From assembly GCF_002283365.1 (NCBI RefSeq), contig NZ_MQWD01000001.1, positions 1,373,154 to 1,437,153 of the forward strand: 64,000 nt of DNA, written 5' to 3'. Under the pieces are notes generated by a model. That model was not told the origin of the DNA, did not search any database, and saw nothing but the letters and a program-made list of their open reading frames with translations. The position numbers and the translations under genes are program-made. This stretch comes from Rubrivirga marina. GTDB lineage: Bacteria > Bacteroidota > Rhodothermia > Rhodothermales > Rubricoccaceae. This document shows positions 47,795 to 56,634 of the stretch, in pieces (positions within the stretch are counted from its first letter, which is position 1; every line of letters begins with the position of its first letter).

Positions 47795-50794
47795 ATGATC
47801 CCGCGCACCGCCCGCCTGGGCCTCCTCGCGCTGGCGGCCCTCGTCGCCGCCCCGACCCTCGCGACCCCGAGTCCGGCCGCTGGCCGGATCGTGGGCACCG
47901 TGACCGATGCCCAGTCCGGCGAGGCGCTGATCGGGGCGAGCGCCCGGATCGTGGGCACCTCGATCGGCGCCGCGGCCGACATCGACGGGCGGTTCACGAT
48001 CCCAAACGCGCCGTCCGGCCCCCAACAGCTCATCGTGTCGTACGTCGGCTACGTCAGCGACACGCTCGCCGTCGACGTGCCGGACGGCGGGACGGTCGAG
48101 GTCGAGGCCGAGCTGAGCTTCCTCACGCTGGAGGGCGTCGAGGTCACGGCCCAGGTGGCCGGCCAGCTCTCGGCCATCAACGAGCAGTTCCGGAGCGCGA
48201 CCGTCGGCAACGTGGTGTCGAGCGACCGGATCCAGGAGCTCCCGGACAACAACGCGGCCGAGTCGATCGGGCGCCTTCCCGGCGTGGCCATCCAGCGCTC
48301 CGGCGGTGAGGCCAACAAGGTGGCCATCCGCGGGCTCTCGCCGAAGTACAACACGGTGACCGTCAACGGCGTCCGCCTGCCGAGCACGGGCGAGGGCGAC
48401 CGGTCCGTCGACCTCTCGCTCATCTCGTCGAACACGCTCGCCGGGATCGAGGTCCGGAAGGCCATCACGCCCGACATGGACGGCGACGCGATCGGCGGCT
48501 CGGTCGACCTCCGGCTCCGCGACGCGCCCTCAGGCTTGAGCATGGATGTTCTCGGCCAGGGCGGTTACACGGGCCTCCAGGACGCCTACGGCAACTACAA
48601 GTTCGTGGGGACCGTCAGCAACCGGTTCTGGGGCGACCGGATCGGGGCCATCGCCACGGTCAACACCGACGAGTACGACCGGAGCGCCGACAAGGTGAGC
48701 CTCGGCTACGGCCGGTCGTCCGACGCCGAGACCGGGACCGACCTCGTCTACGTCAGCAGCGTGGACACGCGCGAGGAGAACGTCACGCGCGGGCGGACTG
48801 GCGGGAGCCTCCTCCTCGACTACACCGTGCCGGCCGGGCGCGTCACGGCCAACGCGTTCTACAACGAGCTGCGCAGCGACGGCTTCTTCCGGCTCCAGAA
48901 CGCGACCGAGAACAACCTGAACTACTCGGTCCAGGACGTGGCCGGGACCACCTCGATCCTGACGAGCGCCCTCGGCGTCGAGCAGGACTTCGGGTGGCTC
49001 CGCTACGACGTGACCGGCTCGCTCACGCGGTCGCGCTCCGACAGCCCCGAGAACATCGGGTTCACGTTCACCGACGACGGGTCAGGCTTCCAGGGCGGCG
49101 CCCCGGACCGCTACGGCGTCCCGGCCCTCGACGTCGGCCCGCTCATCCGCGTCGACTCGACGATCACGCTGTCGCAGGTCTACGTCGACGACACGCACCT
49201 CGACGACGACCAGTCGGCGCTCCAGGCCAACCTCCAGGTCCCGTTCCGCCTCGGCGAGTGGGTCACGGGCTTCGTCAAGACGGGCGGGAAGCTCCGCTGG
49301 CTCGACCGGGTCTTCGACAACAACCGGCGGGCCCGCGGCAACATCCAGTACCCTGACGCCGACCTCTTCCAGTGCCTCGAGGAGTCGGTCCCCGCCCTCG
49401 CCGAGTCGTTCGACGGCGGCTCGCTCCCGATCACGGCCGTCCTCTCGGACTACCGGCGAGACGAGTTCCTTGACGGCGACTTCGGGTTCGGCCTCGTGCC
49501 GGACTACGACATGCTCCTGACGGTCCTCGACGGGCTCGAGAGCGACCGGTGCTCGCCGAACGCGCGGGGCACCCAGGACGAGTACGCCAACGAGATCTTC
49601 CCCGACCAGCTCGACTCGGCCGGCCGCGACTACGACGGCGTCGAGCGGTACCAGGCCGGCTACGTCATGGCGCGGCTCGACCTCGGGTCCTACGTCACGC
49701 TCATTCCGGGCGTCCGCTACGAGGGGGACTACGCGCGGTACAACGGCCAGGTCTTCCGCGAGGTCACGGGCGCCACGCCGGGCGTGCCGCCGCCGGCCCT
49801 CGACCGGATCGAGGTCGAGCGCGAGAACGGGTTCTGGCTCCCCATGGTCCACCTCGACGTCCGCCCCGTCGACTGGGTGTCGCTCCGGCTGGCGCGGACC
49901 GAGACGATCACGCGGCCCGACTTCAGCCAGTACGCGCCGATCTCGTCGATCGACGTGTTCAACTTCCAGATCACGGCGGCCAACTCGAACATCCGCCCGT
50001 CGCAGGCGACGAACTACGACGCCTCGCTCCAGATCGCCCGCGGCAACCTCGGGCTCGTCGGGGTCTCCGGGTTCTACAAGGAGATCGACGACCTCATCTT
50101 CGTGGTCCGGTACCCGAGCGTCATCCCAGACCAGCTCCCGCCGGACCTCCTCGAGGGCACGAACATCCCGGAAGCGTGGTACTCGGGCACGGCGAACCCC
50201 CGGCTTCAGACGGTCGCCAACAACCCGAACCCGGTCACCTTCTACGGCTACGAGTTCGAATGGCAGACCAACTTCTCGTACCTGCCGGGGGCGCTGCGCG
50301 GGCTCGTCCTGAACCTCAACTACACCCGGTCCTTCTCGGAGGCGACGTACACGTTCGTCCGCCGCGAGGTGGAGCGGACGTGTGAGGGCCGCCTCTGCTC
50401 CGACGTCGTGACGTTCATCGACTCGTCGCGCGTGGGCCGGATGCCGGACCAGGCCGCGCACCTCGCCAACGTCACGCTGGGGTACGACTACAAGGGCTTC
50501 TCGACGCGGCTCTCGTACCTCTTCCAGAGCAACACGGCCTCCTACGTCGACCCGACGAACCGGCTTTTCGACACGTTCGTCGGCGACTACTCCCGGTTCG
50601 ACCTCTCGGTCCGGCAGCAGCTCCCGCGTGGGCTCGAGGTGTTCGCCAACCTGAACAACCTCAACAACCGGCCGGACCAGATCTACACCAACCAGGACAC
50701 GGCGGCCGAGGGGTACCTGTTCAACCAGGACTCGCTCAGCTACCGCGAGCTCTACGGGTTCACCGTCGACGTCGGCGCCCGCGTCCGCCTCTGA
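47795..50794 (+). CDS. TonB-dependent receptor with carboxypeptidase-regulatory-like domain
   Basis: A 999-residue outer-membrane receptor. Signal peptide ('LGLLALAALVAAPTLA'); carboxypeptidase-regulatory-like domain about 30-115 ('GRIVGTVTDAQSGEALIGAS', 'QLIVSYVGYVSDTLAV'); plug domain about 130-240 ('NNAAESIGRLPGVAIQRSGG', 'VAIRGLSPKYNTVTVNGVRL', 'VRKAITPDMDGDAIGG'); 22-strand barrel ending 'FTVDVGARVRL'. The plug matches the type often found in Xanthomonas/Caulobacter carbohydrate loci rather than SusC. Expected to import manno-oligosaccharides. The next gene is not SusD but a beta-helix T9SS protein. Confidence 0.9.
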   Translation: MIPRTARLGLLALAALVAAPTLATPSPAAGRIVGTVTDAQSGEALIGASARIVGTSIGAAADIDGRFTIPNAPSGPQQLIVSYVGYVSDTLAVDVPDGGTVEVEAELSFLTLEGVEVTAQVAGQLSAINEQFRSATVGNVVSSDRIQELPDNNAAESIGRLPGVAIQRSGGEANKVAIRGLSPKYNTVTVNGVRLPSTGEGDRSVDLSLISSNTLAGIEVRKAITPDMDGDAIGGSVDLRLRDAPSGLSMDVLGQGGYTGLQDAYGNYKFVGTVSNRFWGDRIGAIATVNTDEYDRSADKVSLGYGRSSDAETGTDLVYVSSVDTREENVTRGRTGGSLLLDYTVPAGRVTANAFYNELRSDGFFRLQNATENNLNYSVQDVAGTTSILTSALGVEQDFGWLRYDVTGSLTRSRSDSPENIGFTFTDDGSGFQGGAPDRYGVPALDVGPLIRVDSTITLSQVYVDDTHLDDDQSALQANLQVPFRLGEWVTGFVKTGGKLRWLDRVFDNNRRARGNIQYPDADLFQCLEESVPALAESFDGGSLPITAVLSDYRRDEFLDGDFGFGLVPDYDMLLTVLDGLESDRCSPNARGTQDEYANEIFPDQLDSAGRDYDGVERYQAGYVMARLDLGSYVTLIPGVRYEGDYARYNGQVFREVTGATPGVPPPALDRIEVERENGFWLPMVHLDVRPVDWVSLRLARTETITRPDFSQYAPISSIDVFNFQITAANSNIRPSQATNYDASLQIARGNLGLVGVSGFYKEIDDLIFVVRYPSVIPDQLPPDLLEGTNIPEAWYSGTANPRLQTVANNPNPVTFYGYEFEWQTNFSYLPGALRGLVLNLNYTRSFSEATYTFVRREVERTCEGRLCSDVVTFIDSSRVGRMPDQAAHLANVTLGYDYKGFSTRLSYLFQSNTASYVDPTNRLFDTFVGDYSRFDLSVRQQLPRGLEVFANLNNLNNRPDQIYTNQDTAAEGYLFNQDSLSYRELYGFTVDVGARVRL

Positions 50795-50803
50795 TCGTTT
50801 CCC

Positions 50804-50827
50804 GGCCGGCGGGACGATCCGCCGGCC
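50804..50827 (+). terminator. Intercistronic hairpin between receptor and T9SS partner
   Basis: A perfect 9-bp stem GGCCGGCGG/CCGCCGGCC with a 6-nt loop in the 65-bp gap. No T-run. More likely an mRNA-stabilising or partial-termination element that keeps receptor and partner at different levels. Confidence 0.5.
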
Positions 50828-50859
50828 TCCCCTCTCATCACTCGCCCTCCGAGGCCCCC

Positions 50860-53541
50860 ATGAGACTTTCCTACTCCACCCTCGCCCTCGCCGCGCTGGT
50901 CGCGTGGGCGTGGCCGCCCGCCGCGGCCGCCCAGGACTACACCGTCTGCCCGACGACGCAGGCCGAGTGCCTCGTCGACTGGGACCTGAACGGCGACTTC
51001 GTGCCGGAGAACAACGCGCTCCGCAACGCGATCGCCAACGACACCGACCGCCCGGCGGACCGCGTCTACGTCCTCCGCCGCGGCGGCCTCTACTACAACG
51101 AGGACCGGATCGCGAACGCCGGGTTCGACCTCCGTCTCGTGGGCCAGACCCGTGACGAAGCCGACATCATCGACCTCGACTGCCCGCCGGGCGAGACGAA
51201 CCCCGACAACTGCGACGACTTCGGCCCGGCCGTCCTCCAGCGCGTCACGCGCGGGGACGGGTCGATCGACGGCGTCATGATCGAGTCGAGCGGCGACGGC
51301 AACGGCGGCCAGGTGCTCAAGAACGTCTGGCTCCAGGGCCAGGGCGACCAGGGCGCGCTCGCCAACTACGAGCCGATCGTGATCAACTCGTCGAACTCGT
51401 ACTTCGAGTACGACGGCGTCGTGTTCGACCGCAACGACTGGCACCACCTCGGGTTCAAGGCCGGCGGGAACGACATCTACGTCCGCAACAGCCTGTTCCG
51501 GAACCTCTCGGACTCGAACCCGACCCAACGCTACGCCGGGCGGGCCATCCGGCTCGAGGCCGGGGCGGACACGGTGGCGTTCGAGAACAACTCGTTCTTC
51601 AACCTCACCTCGTTCCCGTTCCAGTCCGAGGCCGCGCCGGTCGAGTACTTCGTGTTCAACCACAACACGCTCGTCAACTTTGGGCTCACGTTCAACGCGG
51701 GCGGGATCTGGAAGCGGGCCTACATCGCCAACAACATCATGGTCAACCCCTTCTGGCAGGGGGAGAGCGAGGACCAGTACACGGCGCCCGACCGGGCCGA
51801 CCCGTTCACGGGCGTGTTCCAGATCGCGCAGCTTCCGGGCCGGTTCGGCCTGGAGCAGGACCGGCGGATCGTGTTCGCGAACAACAACCTGTACCGCCAG
51901 CCGGAGATCGAGAGCTTCTACGGGACGCTCGACCCCGTCGTCCGGTCGCAGCCGATCATCAGCGACACGACGCGGGGCTTCTTCGAGGCCGACCCCGAGC
52001 ACCGCGTGTTCCAGAACAACACGCAGCTGGAGCCGGGCCTGACGACGGCGCCGACGGACGCCGCGACGATCGCCCAGATGCAGGAGTTCATCGCCGACGC
52101 GGCCACGCCGGGCGCCGCCCAGCCGTGGGCGGTCGTGTACTGGGACCCCGGCCGGAGCGACAACCCGCTCGCGATCAACTTCCCGCCGCCGGAGGACTTC
52201 ACCTACTCCAACACGGCGCTCCTGTCGGCGGGCACCGACGGCCTTCCGCTCGGCGACCTGAACTGGTACCCGGAGGCGAAGGAGGACTACCTCGCCAACC
52301 GCGAGGACTACATCACGGAGATCGAGAACCTCGCGGGCGGCGGGCCGCGTGAGGTCGCCGAGGTCCTCCAGGCCGAGGCCGAGGCCGGCACGGTCGCCGG
52401 CGGCGCGGCCGTCCAGACCGTTGCGGGCACCACCGACATCAACCTCCAGAACGGGACGGTGTCGTGGTCGTTCGACCTCGGCAACACGAGCGACGTCACG
52501 GTCGGCGTGCGGACGGTCGTGAGCCTCGGGCCCTCGCAGGACGCCCGCGGCACGCGGGTCTTCCTCGACGGCGTCCAGCTCAACACGCAAAACCTCTACG
52601 GCGAGACGATGTACTGCCGCGAGGACTTCGTGGCGTACGACGGCACGACGGACTGCGCCGCGCTCTCGGGTGGCTTCCCGCTCCCGCAGGACGGCTCGTT
52701 CGCGGCCGCCGAGTTCAACAGCTCGAACGTCGTCGTCTTCGACGGCCAGAACCCGGACGGCGCCGGCGCCCTCGTGCTCGGGCCCGGCACGCACACGCTC
52801 CGGATCGCCGCCGGCTGGGGCGGGGACTTCTTCATCCGCGACGTCGAGATCACCGACGACGCCGGCGCGACGCTCGAGACGCTCTCGACCGTCGAGGCCC
52901 TCGCCACGGGGACGACCCTCGTCTGCGACGAGGAGGTCTTCTGCGCGAGCGGCTTCCAGTCGGTGCTGCTGCCGGCCGGCGGCAGCACGGAAGTGTCGAT
53001 CACCATCCCCTCGGGGATCGGGTCGGCCATCCCGCGCCTCGTCTACCGCTCGGCGAGCGGGGCGACGGGCGAGATCTACGTCGACGGCACGAAGGCGGGC
53101 GACCTCTCCTTCGACGCCACCACCGACATCGCGACGCGCGAGGCCGTCGCGCCGGAGGTGACGCTGGGCGAGGGGACGCACACGGTCCGCATCGTCTCGA
53201 CGTCGGGCGATGTGGAACTCGACTACGTCCTGTTCAACCTTTATGACGGCGGCGGCACGGCCGTCGAGGAGCTGCCGGAGGGCTGGGCCCTCGGGACCTC
53301 GTTCCCGAACCCGACCGCCGGCACGGCGACGATCCGGTTCGCCCTCGCCGAGTCGGCCGACGTCCGCCTCGACGTGTTCGACGTCCTCGGCCGTCGCGTC
53401 TCGACGCTGGCCGACGGGCTGATGTCGGCCGGCGACCACGAGGTGCGCCTCGACGCGCGCGGCCTCGCGAGCGGGACCTACGTCTACCGGCTCTCGACGC
53501 CGGTCGGCATCCAGGCCCGCCGCCTGACCATCGTCCGGTAG
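50860..53541 (+). CDS. Surface beta-helix protein with two CBM-like domains and T9SS tail
   Basis: An 893-residue secreted protein: signal peptide ('TLALAALVAWAWPPAAAAQ'), a right-handed parallel beta-helix about 55-330 with recurring 'N-N-x-[FL]' turns ('FENNSFFNLTSFPFQ', 'VFNHNTLVNFGLTF', 'YIANNIMVNPFWQ'), two beta-sandwich carbohydrate-binding-like domains (about 500-680 and 690-800: 'VLGPGTHTLRIAAGWGGDFF', 'LGEGTHTVRIVSTSGDVELD'), and a T9SS tail ('LDVFDVLGRRVSTLADG', terminal 'RRLTIVR'). No catalytic signature of a known polysaccharide lyase is clear. Co-transcribed with the TonB receptor, so it may take the glycan-capture role that SusD has elsewhere. Confidence 0.82.
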   Translation: MRLSYSTLALAALVAWAWPPAAAAQDYTVCPTTQAECLVDWDLNGDFVPENNALRNAIANDTDRPADRVYVLRRGGLYYNEDRIANAGFDLRLVGQTRDEADIIDLDCPPGETNPDNCDDFGPAVLQRVTRGDGSIDGVMIESSGDGNGGQVLKNVWLQGQGDQGALANYEPIVINSSNSYFEYDGVVFDRNDWHHLGFKAGGNDIYVRNSLFRNLSDSNPTQRYAGRAIRLEAGADTVAFENNSFFNLTSFPFQSEAAPVEYFVFNHNTLVNFGLTFNAGGIWKRAYIANNIMVNPFWQGESEDQYTAPDRADPFTGVFQIAQLPGRFGLEQDRRIVFANNNLYRQPEIESFYGTLDPVVRSQPIISDTTRGFFEADPEHRVFQNNTQLEPGLTTAPTDAATIAQMQEFIADAATPGAAQPWAVVYWDPGRSDNPLAINFPPPEDFTYSNTALLSAGTDGLPLGDLNWYPEAKEDYLANREDYITEIENLAGGGPREVAEVLQAEAEAGTVAGGAAVQTVAGTTDINLQNGTVSWSFDLGNTSDVTVGVRTVVSLGPSQDARGTRVFLDGVQLNTQNLYGETMYCREDFVAYDGTTDCAALSGGFPLPQDGSFAAAEFNSSNVVVFDGQNPDGAGALVLGPGTHTLRIAAGWGGDFFIRDVEITDDAGATLETLSTVEALATGTTLVCDEEVFCASGFQSVLLPAGGSTEVSITIPSGIGSAIPRLVYRSASGATGEIYVDGTKAGDLSFDATTDIATREAVAPEVTLGEGTHTVRIVSTSGDVELDYVLFNLYDGGGTAVEELPEGWALGTSFPNPTAGTATIRFALAESADVRLDVFDVLGRRVSTLADGLMSAGDHEVRLDARGLASGTYVYRLSTPVGIQARRLTIVR

Positions 53542-53594
53542 AGTAGCCCGGACGAGCCCGCCGGCAGACGCGACGCCGTCCGCCGGCGGACAGG

Positions 53595-53659
53595 ACCCCC
53601 ACCGCGGTGGGCGAGCGGCGACGCCGCACCCGCCCCGCCTCGCGTGGGGGTCTTTTTTT
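53595..53659 (+). terminator. Intrinsic terminator with long loop
   Basis: A 9-bp stem GACCCCCAC (53595-53603) with GTGGGGGTC (53644-53652), 40-nt loop, followed by seven Ts (53653-53659). A second 8-bp hairpin (53558-53565 with 53583-53590) precedes it. It ends the receptor operon 22 bp before the next ATG, so some readthrough into the next unit is plausible. Confidence 0.75.
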
Positions 53660-53680
53660 GGACTCTGCCCACCACGTCCC

Positions 53681-54859
53681 ATGACCGCCCGCCACCTGCT
53701 GGCCCCGCCGGCCTTCCGGCTCCTCGTCCTCGCGCTCGCCGTCGCCGGCTGCGCCGCCCCGGCCCGCCTCGGCGACGCCGCGCCCGAGGCGGACCTCGTC
53801 GACCCCGACGCGACGGCTGAGACGCGGGCCCTCTTCGTCAACCTCCGCGCGCTCGCGCCGGACCACCTCCTGTTCGGCCACCAGGACGACCTCGCCTACG
53901 GGGTGACGTGGGACCGGGAGCCCGGCCGCTCGGACGTGAAGGAGACCGCCGGCTCGTACCCGGCCGTCTACGGCTGGGAGCTCGGCGACCTGGAGCTCGG
54001 GGCGGAGGAGAACCTCGACGGCGTCGCCTTTGACGACATGCAGCGGTGGATCCGCGAGGGCCACGCCCGTGGCGGGGTCATCACGATCGCCTGGCACATG
54101 GCGAACCCGGTCTCGGGCGGCAACACGTGGGACACGACGCCGGCCGTCCACACGGTCGTCCCCGGGGGCGAGAACCACGACGCGTTCCGCGGCTGGCTCG
54201 ACACGTTCGCGGACTTCGTCGACGGCCTCCGCGACGCCGAGGGCCGGCCCATCCCCGTCCTCTTCCGGCCGTACCACGAGCACACCGGGAGCTGGTTCTG
54301 GTGGGGCGCCGATCAGACCTCTGTGGAGGACTACAAGTCGCTCTGGCGGTTCACCGTCGAGTACCTCCGCGACGGGCGCGACCTCCACAACCTGCTCTAC
54401 GTGTACTCGCCCGACGTCTTCGAGTCGGAGGCCGAGTACCTCGAGCGCTACCCCGGCGACGCCTACGTCGACGTCCTCGGCTCCGACGACTACCAGGCGC
54501 TCCGGACCGACTCGACGGTCGCCGCCATGACGCGGCGCCTCGCCACCGTGGTTCGGCTGGCGGAGGCCCGCGGCAAGCTGGCCGTGCTCAGCGAGACCGG
54601 CCTCGAAGGCGTTCCCGACGACGACTGGTGGACGAACCGACTCCTCCGCGCGATCGAGGCGGACCCAGTCGCCCGGCGAATCGCCTACGCGCTCGTGTGG
54701 CGCAACGCGAACGCCGAGGCGCGCGCGGCCCGCGGCGAGAGCACGACGCACTGGTTCGGCCCGCACCCCGACGGCGTCGACGCCGAGGACTTCCGCCGCT
54801 TCGCCGCCACCGACTTCGTCCTCCTGGAGGACGATCTCCCCGACCTCTACGAGCGCTAG
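53681..54859 (+). CDS. GH26 lipoprotein, endo-beta-mannanase
   Basis: A 392-residue lipid-anchored GH26 enzyme; lipobox in 'LLVLALAVAGCAAPA'. Catalytic residues: E200 in 'VLFRPYHEHTGSWFWWG' and E305 in 'LAVLSETGLEGVP'; 'HLLFGHQDDLAYGVTW' and 'ITIAWHMANPVSGGNTWD' are further GH26 hallmarks. No binding domain or T9SS tail, unlike the GH26 at 36255. Compared with that enzyme it probably trims shorter chains at the cell surface or periplasm. First gene of the downstream unit, 4 bp upstream of the sulfatase. Confidence 0.93.
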   Translation: MTARHLLAPPAFRLLVLALAVAGCAAPARLGDAAPEADLVDPDATAETRALFVNLRALAPDHLLFGHQDDLAYGVTWDREPGRSDVKETAGSYPAVYGWELGDLELGAEENLDGVAFDDMQRWIREGHARGGVITIAWHMANPVSGGNTWDTTPAVHTVVPGGENHDAFRGWLDTFADFVDGLRDAEGRPIPVLFRPYHEHTGSWFWWGADQTSVEDYKSLWRFTVEYLRDGRDLHNLLYVYSPDVFESEAEYLERYPGDAYVDVLGSDDYQALRTDSTVAAMTRRLATVVRLAEARGKLAVLSETGLEGVPDDDWWTNRLLRAIEADPVARRIAYALVWRNANAEARAARGESTTHWFGPHPDGVDAEDFRRFAATDFVLLEDDLPDLYER

Positions 54860-54863
54860 CCCG

Positions 54864-56624
54864 ATGCCGATCGCTCCTCCTGCTCGCGCCGCGCTCTGCC
54901 TCCTGGCCATGGGGCTGGTGCTGGCGGGCGCCGTTCGCGGCCAGGAGACCCGTCCCAACGTCCTTCTCGTGATGACGGACGACCAGGGGTGGGGCGACGT
55001 CCGCAGCCACGGCAACCCGCTCCTCGATACGCCGGTCATGGACCGGCTGGCGAGGGAAGGCGCCCGGTTCGAGCGGTTCTACGTGAGCCCGGTCTGCGCC
55101 CCGTCGCGCGCCAGCCTCCTGACCGGCCGCTACAGCCTCCGCACCGGCACGCAGTGGGTGACGTACGGGCTGGAGACGATGCGCCCAGAGGAGGTCACGA
55201 TCGCTGAGGTGTTCGGCGCCGCGGGCTACGCGACGGGACTGTTCGGGAAGTGGCACAACGGGAGCCACTACCCCTCGGACCCCCTCGGGCAGGGGTTCGA
55301 CACGTTCGTCGGCTTCTCGGCCGGCCACTGGAACAACTACGTCGACGCGCCGCTCGTCGCGAACGGGCGGGAGGTCGAGACGCGGGGGTTCATCACCGAC
55401 GTGCTCACCGACTCGGCACTGGCTTTCGTGGAGCGGAACCGGGACCGCCCGTTCCTTGCCTACGTCCCATACAACGCGCCCCACAGTCCCTTCCAGGTCC
55501 CCGACGCCTACTTCGACCGCTACAAGGCCCGGGGCTTCGACGACCGGACGGCGGCCGTGTACGGCATGGTTGAGAACGTGGACGACAACCTCGGGCGCCT
55601 GCTCGACCGGATCGAGGCGCTCGGGCTGGCGGAGCGGACCGTCGTCGTGTTCCTGACCGACAACGGGCCGAACGGGGACCGCTTCAACGGACACATGCGC
55701 GGGTTCAAGGCGAGCGTCCACGAGGGGGGGAGCCGGGTCCCGCTGTTCGTCCGCTGGCCGGGCCGGATCGAGGCCGGGGCGACGGTGCCGGAGCTCGCCG
55801 CGCACATCGACCTGCTGCCGACGCTCGCGGACCTCGCGGGCGTTCCGCTCCCCGCCGGCCTCGTCCTGGACGGTGTGAGCCTCGCGCCGGCCCTGCTCGG
55901 GACCGGCCCCGCGCCCACCGGGCGGACGCTGTTTACGCACCACTCCCGCGGCGCCGACCTGGAGCCCTACCCTGGAGCGGTTCGCACGGACCGCTGGCGG
56001 CTGGTCCGAGAGGGCGCCGGCTGGGAGCTGTTCGACATGGCCGCCGACCCGTCCGAGGCTGTCGACGTCGCCGCCCACCACCCCGACGTGGCCCGCCGGC
56101 TGGCGGCGGCCTACGACGCGTGGTTCGCCGACGTCACGCGAGGGCTGGATGCGCCCCGGCGGATCCCGGTCGGATTCCCCGAGGCCCCCGTCGTCACGCT
56201 GCCGGCGGTGGAGAGCACGCAGGCGGGCGGCGTCCGCTACGCGGGCGAGAGCGGCTGGGCGAACGACTGGCTCACGGGGTGGGGCGCCGACGGCGACCGG
56301 GCCGCGTGGGCGCTCGACGTGGTCGAGGCCGGCGTCTACCGCGTCGTCCTCGACGTCACGGCGCCCGCGCCCGGCGTCCGCCTCCGCGTCGCGTCGGGGG
56401 CGGCCACGACGGAGGCCGTCGTCGACCGCGCGTTCGACCCCCCGTTTTTGCCGAGCCCCGACCGCGTCCCCCGCGGCGAGGTCTACGCCAAGCCCTGGAT
56501 GCCCCTCGACGCCGGCACCCTCCGCCTCGGCGCCGGCCCCGCCCGTCTCGCCGTCGACCTGGTCGCCGCCCCGGGGCCCGACGCCCTCGACCTCCACGCC
56601 GTCACCCTCCATCGTGTCCGCTAG
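54864..56624 (+). CDS. S1-family sulfatase (formylglycine-dependent)
   Basis: A 586-residue exported arylsulfatase-type enzyme. Signal peptide ('LCLLAMGLVLAGAVRGQ'), metal-binding D39/D40 in 'NVLLVMTDDQGWGDV', and the formylglycine site C78-A-P-S-R82 in 'YVSPVCAPSRASLLTGRY' (Cys type, needing a maturase not seen here). Other hallmarks: 'FGKWHNGSHYPSDP', 'VVVFLTDNGPNGDRFNG', 'FKASVHEGGSRVPLFV'. After about residue 440 follows an extra beta-rich domain ('VYRVVLDVTAPAPGVRLRVA'), possibly carbohydrate-binding, ending 'LHRVR'. Embedded in the mannan operon (4 and 10 bp gaps), so it may desulfate a mannan. Confidence 0.9.
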   Translation: MPIAPPARAALCLLAMGLVLAGAVRGQETRPNVLLVMTDDQGWGDVRSHGNPLLDTPVMDRLAREGARFERFYVSPVCAPSRASLLTGRYSLRTGTQWVTYGLETMRPEEVTIAEVFGAAGYATGLFGKWHNGSHYPSDPLGQGFDTFVGFSAGHWNNYVDAPLVANGREVETRGFITDVLTDSALAFVERNRDRPFLAYVPYNAPHSPFQVPDAYFDRYKARGFDDRTAAVYGMVENVDDNLGRLLDRIEALGLAERTVVVFLTDNGPNGDRFNGHMRGFKASVHEGGSRVPLFVRWPGRIEAGATVPELAAHIDLLPTLADLAGVPLPAGLVLDGVSLAPALLGTGPAPTGRTLFTHHSRGADLEPYPGAVRTDRWRLVREGAGWELFDMAADPSEAVDVAAHHPDVARRLAAAYDAWFADVTRGLDAPRRIPVGFPEAPVVTLPAVESTQAGGVRYAGESGWANDWLTGWGADGDRAAWALDVVEAGVYRVVLDVTAPAPGVRLRVASGAATTEAVVDRAFDPPFLPSPDRVPRGEVYAKPWMPLDAGTLRLGAGPARLAVDLVAAPGPDALDLHAVTLHRVR

Positions 56625-56634
56625 CCGTCCCGTC

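Noticed and set aside
50860-53541. Annotating the beta-helix protein as a polysaccharide lyase
   Set aside because: The beta-helix is clear but I do not see the catalytic Lys/Arg pattern of PL6 or the other lyase families, and a mannan locus needs no lyase.
50752-53841. Open minus-strand frame of 1029 codons opposite the receptor-partner gene
   Set aside because: Extremely Arg/Val/Asp/Gly-biased, no domain, and antisense to a well-supported T9SS gene; an artefact of high GC content in the third codon position. The same holds for the long antisense frames at 3015-4586, 11626-13089, 17625-20201, 20510-22309 and 59622-62144.
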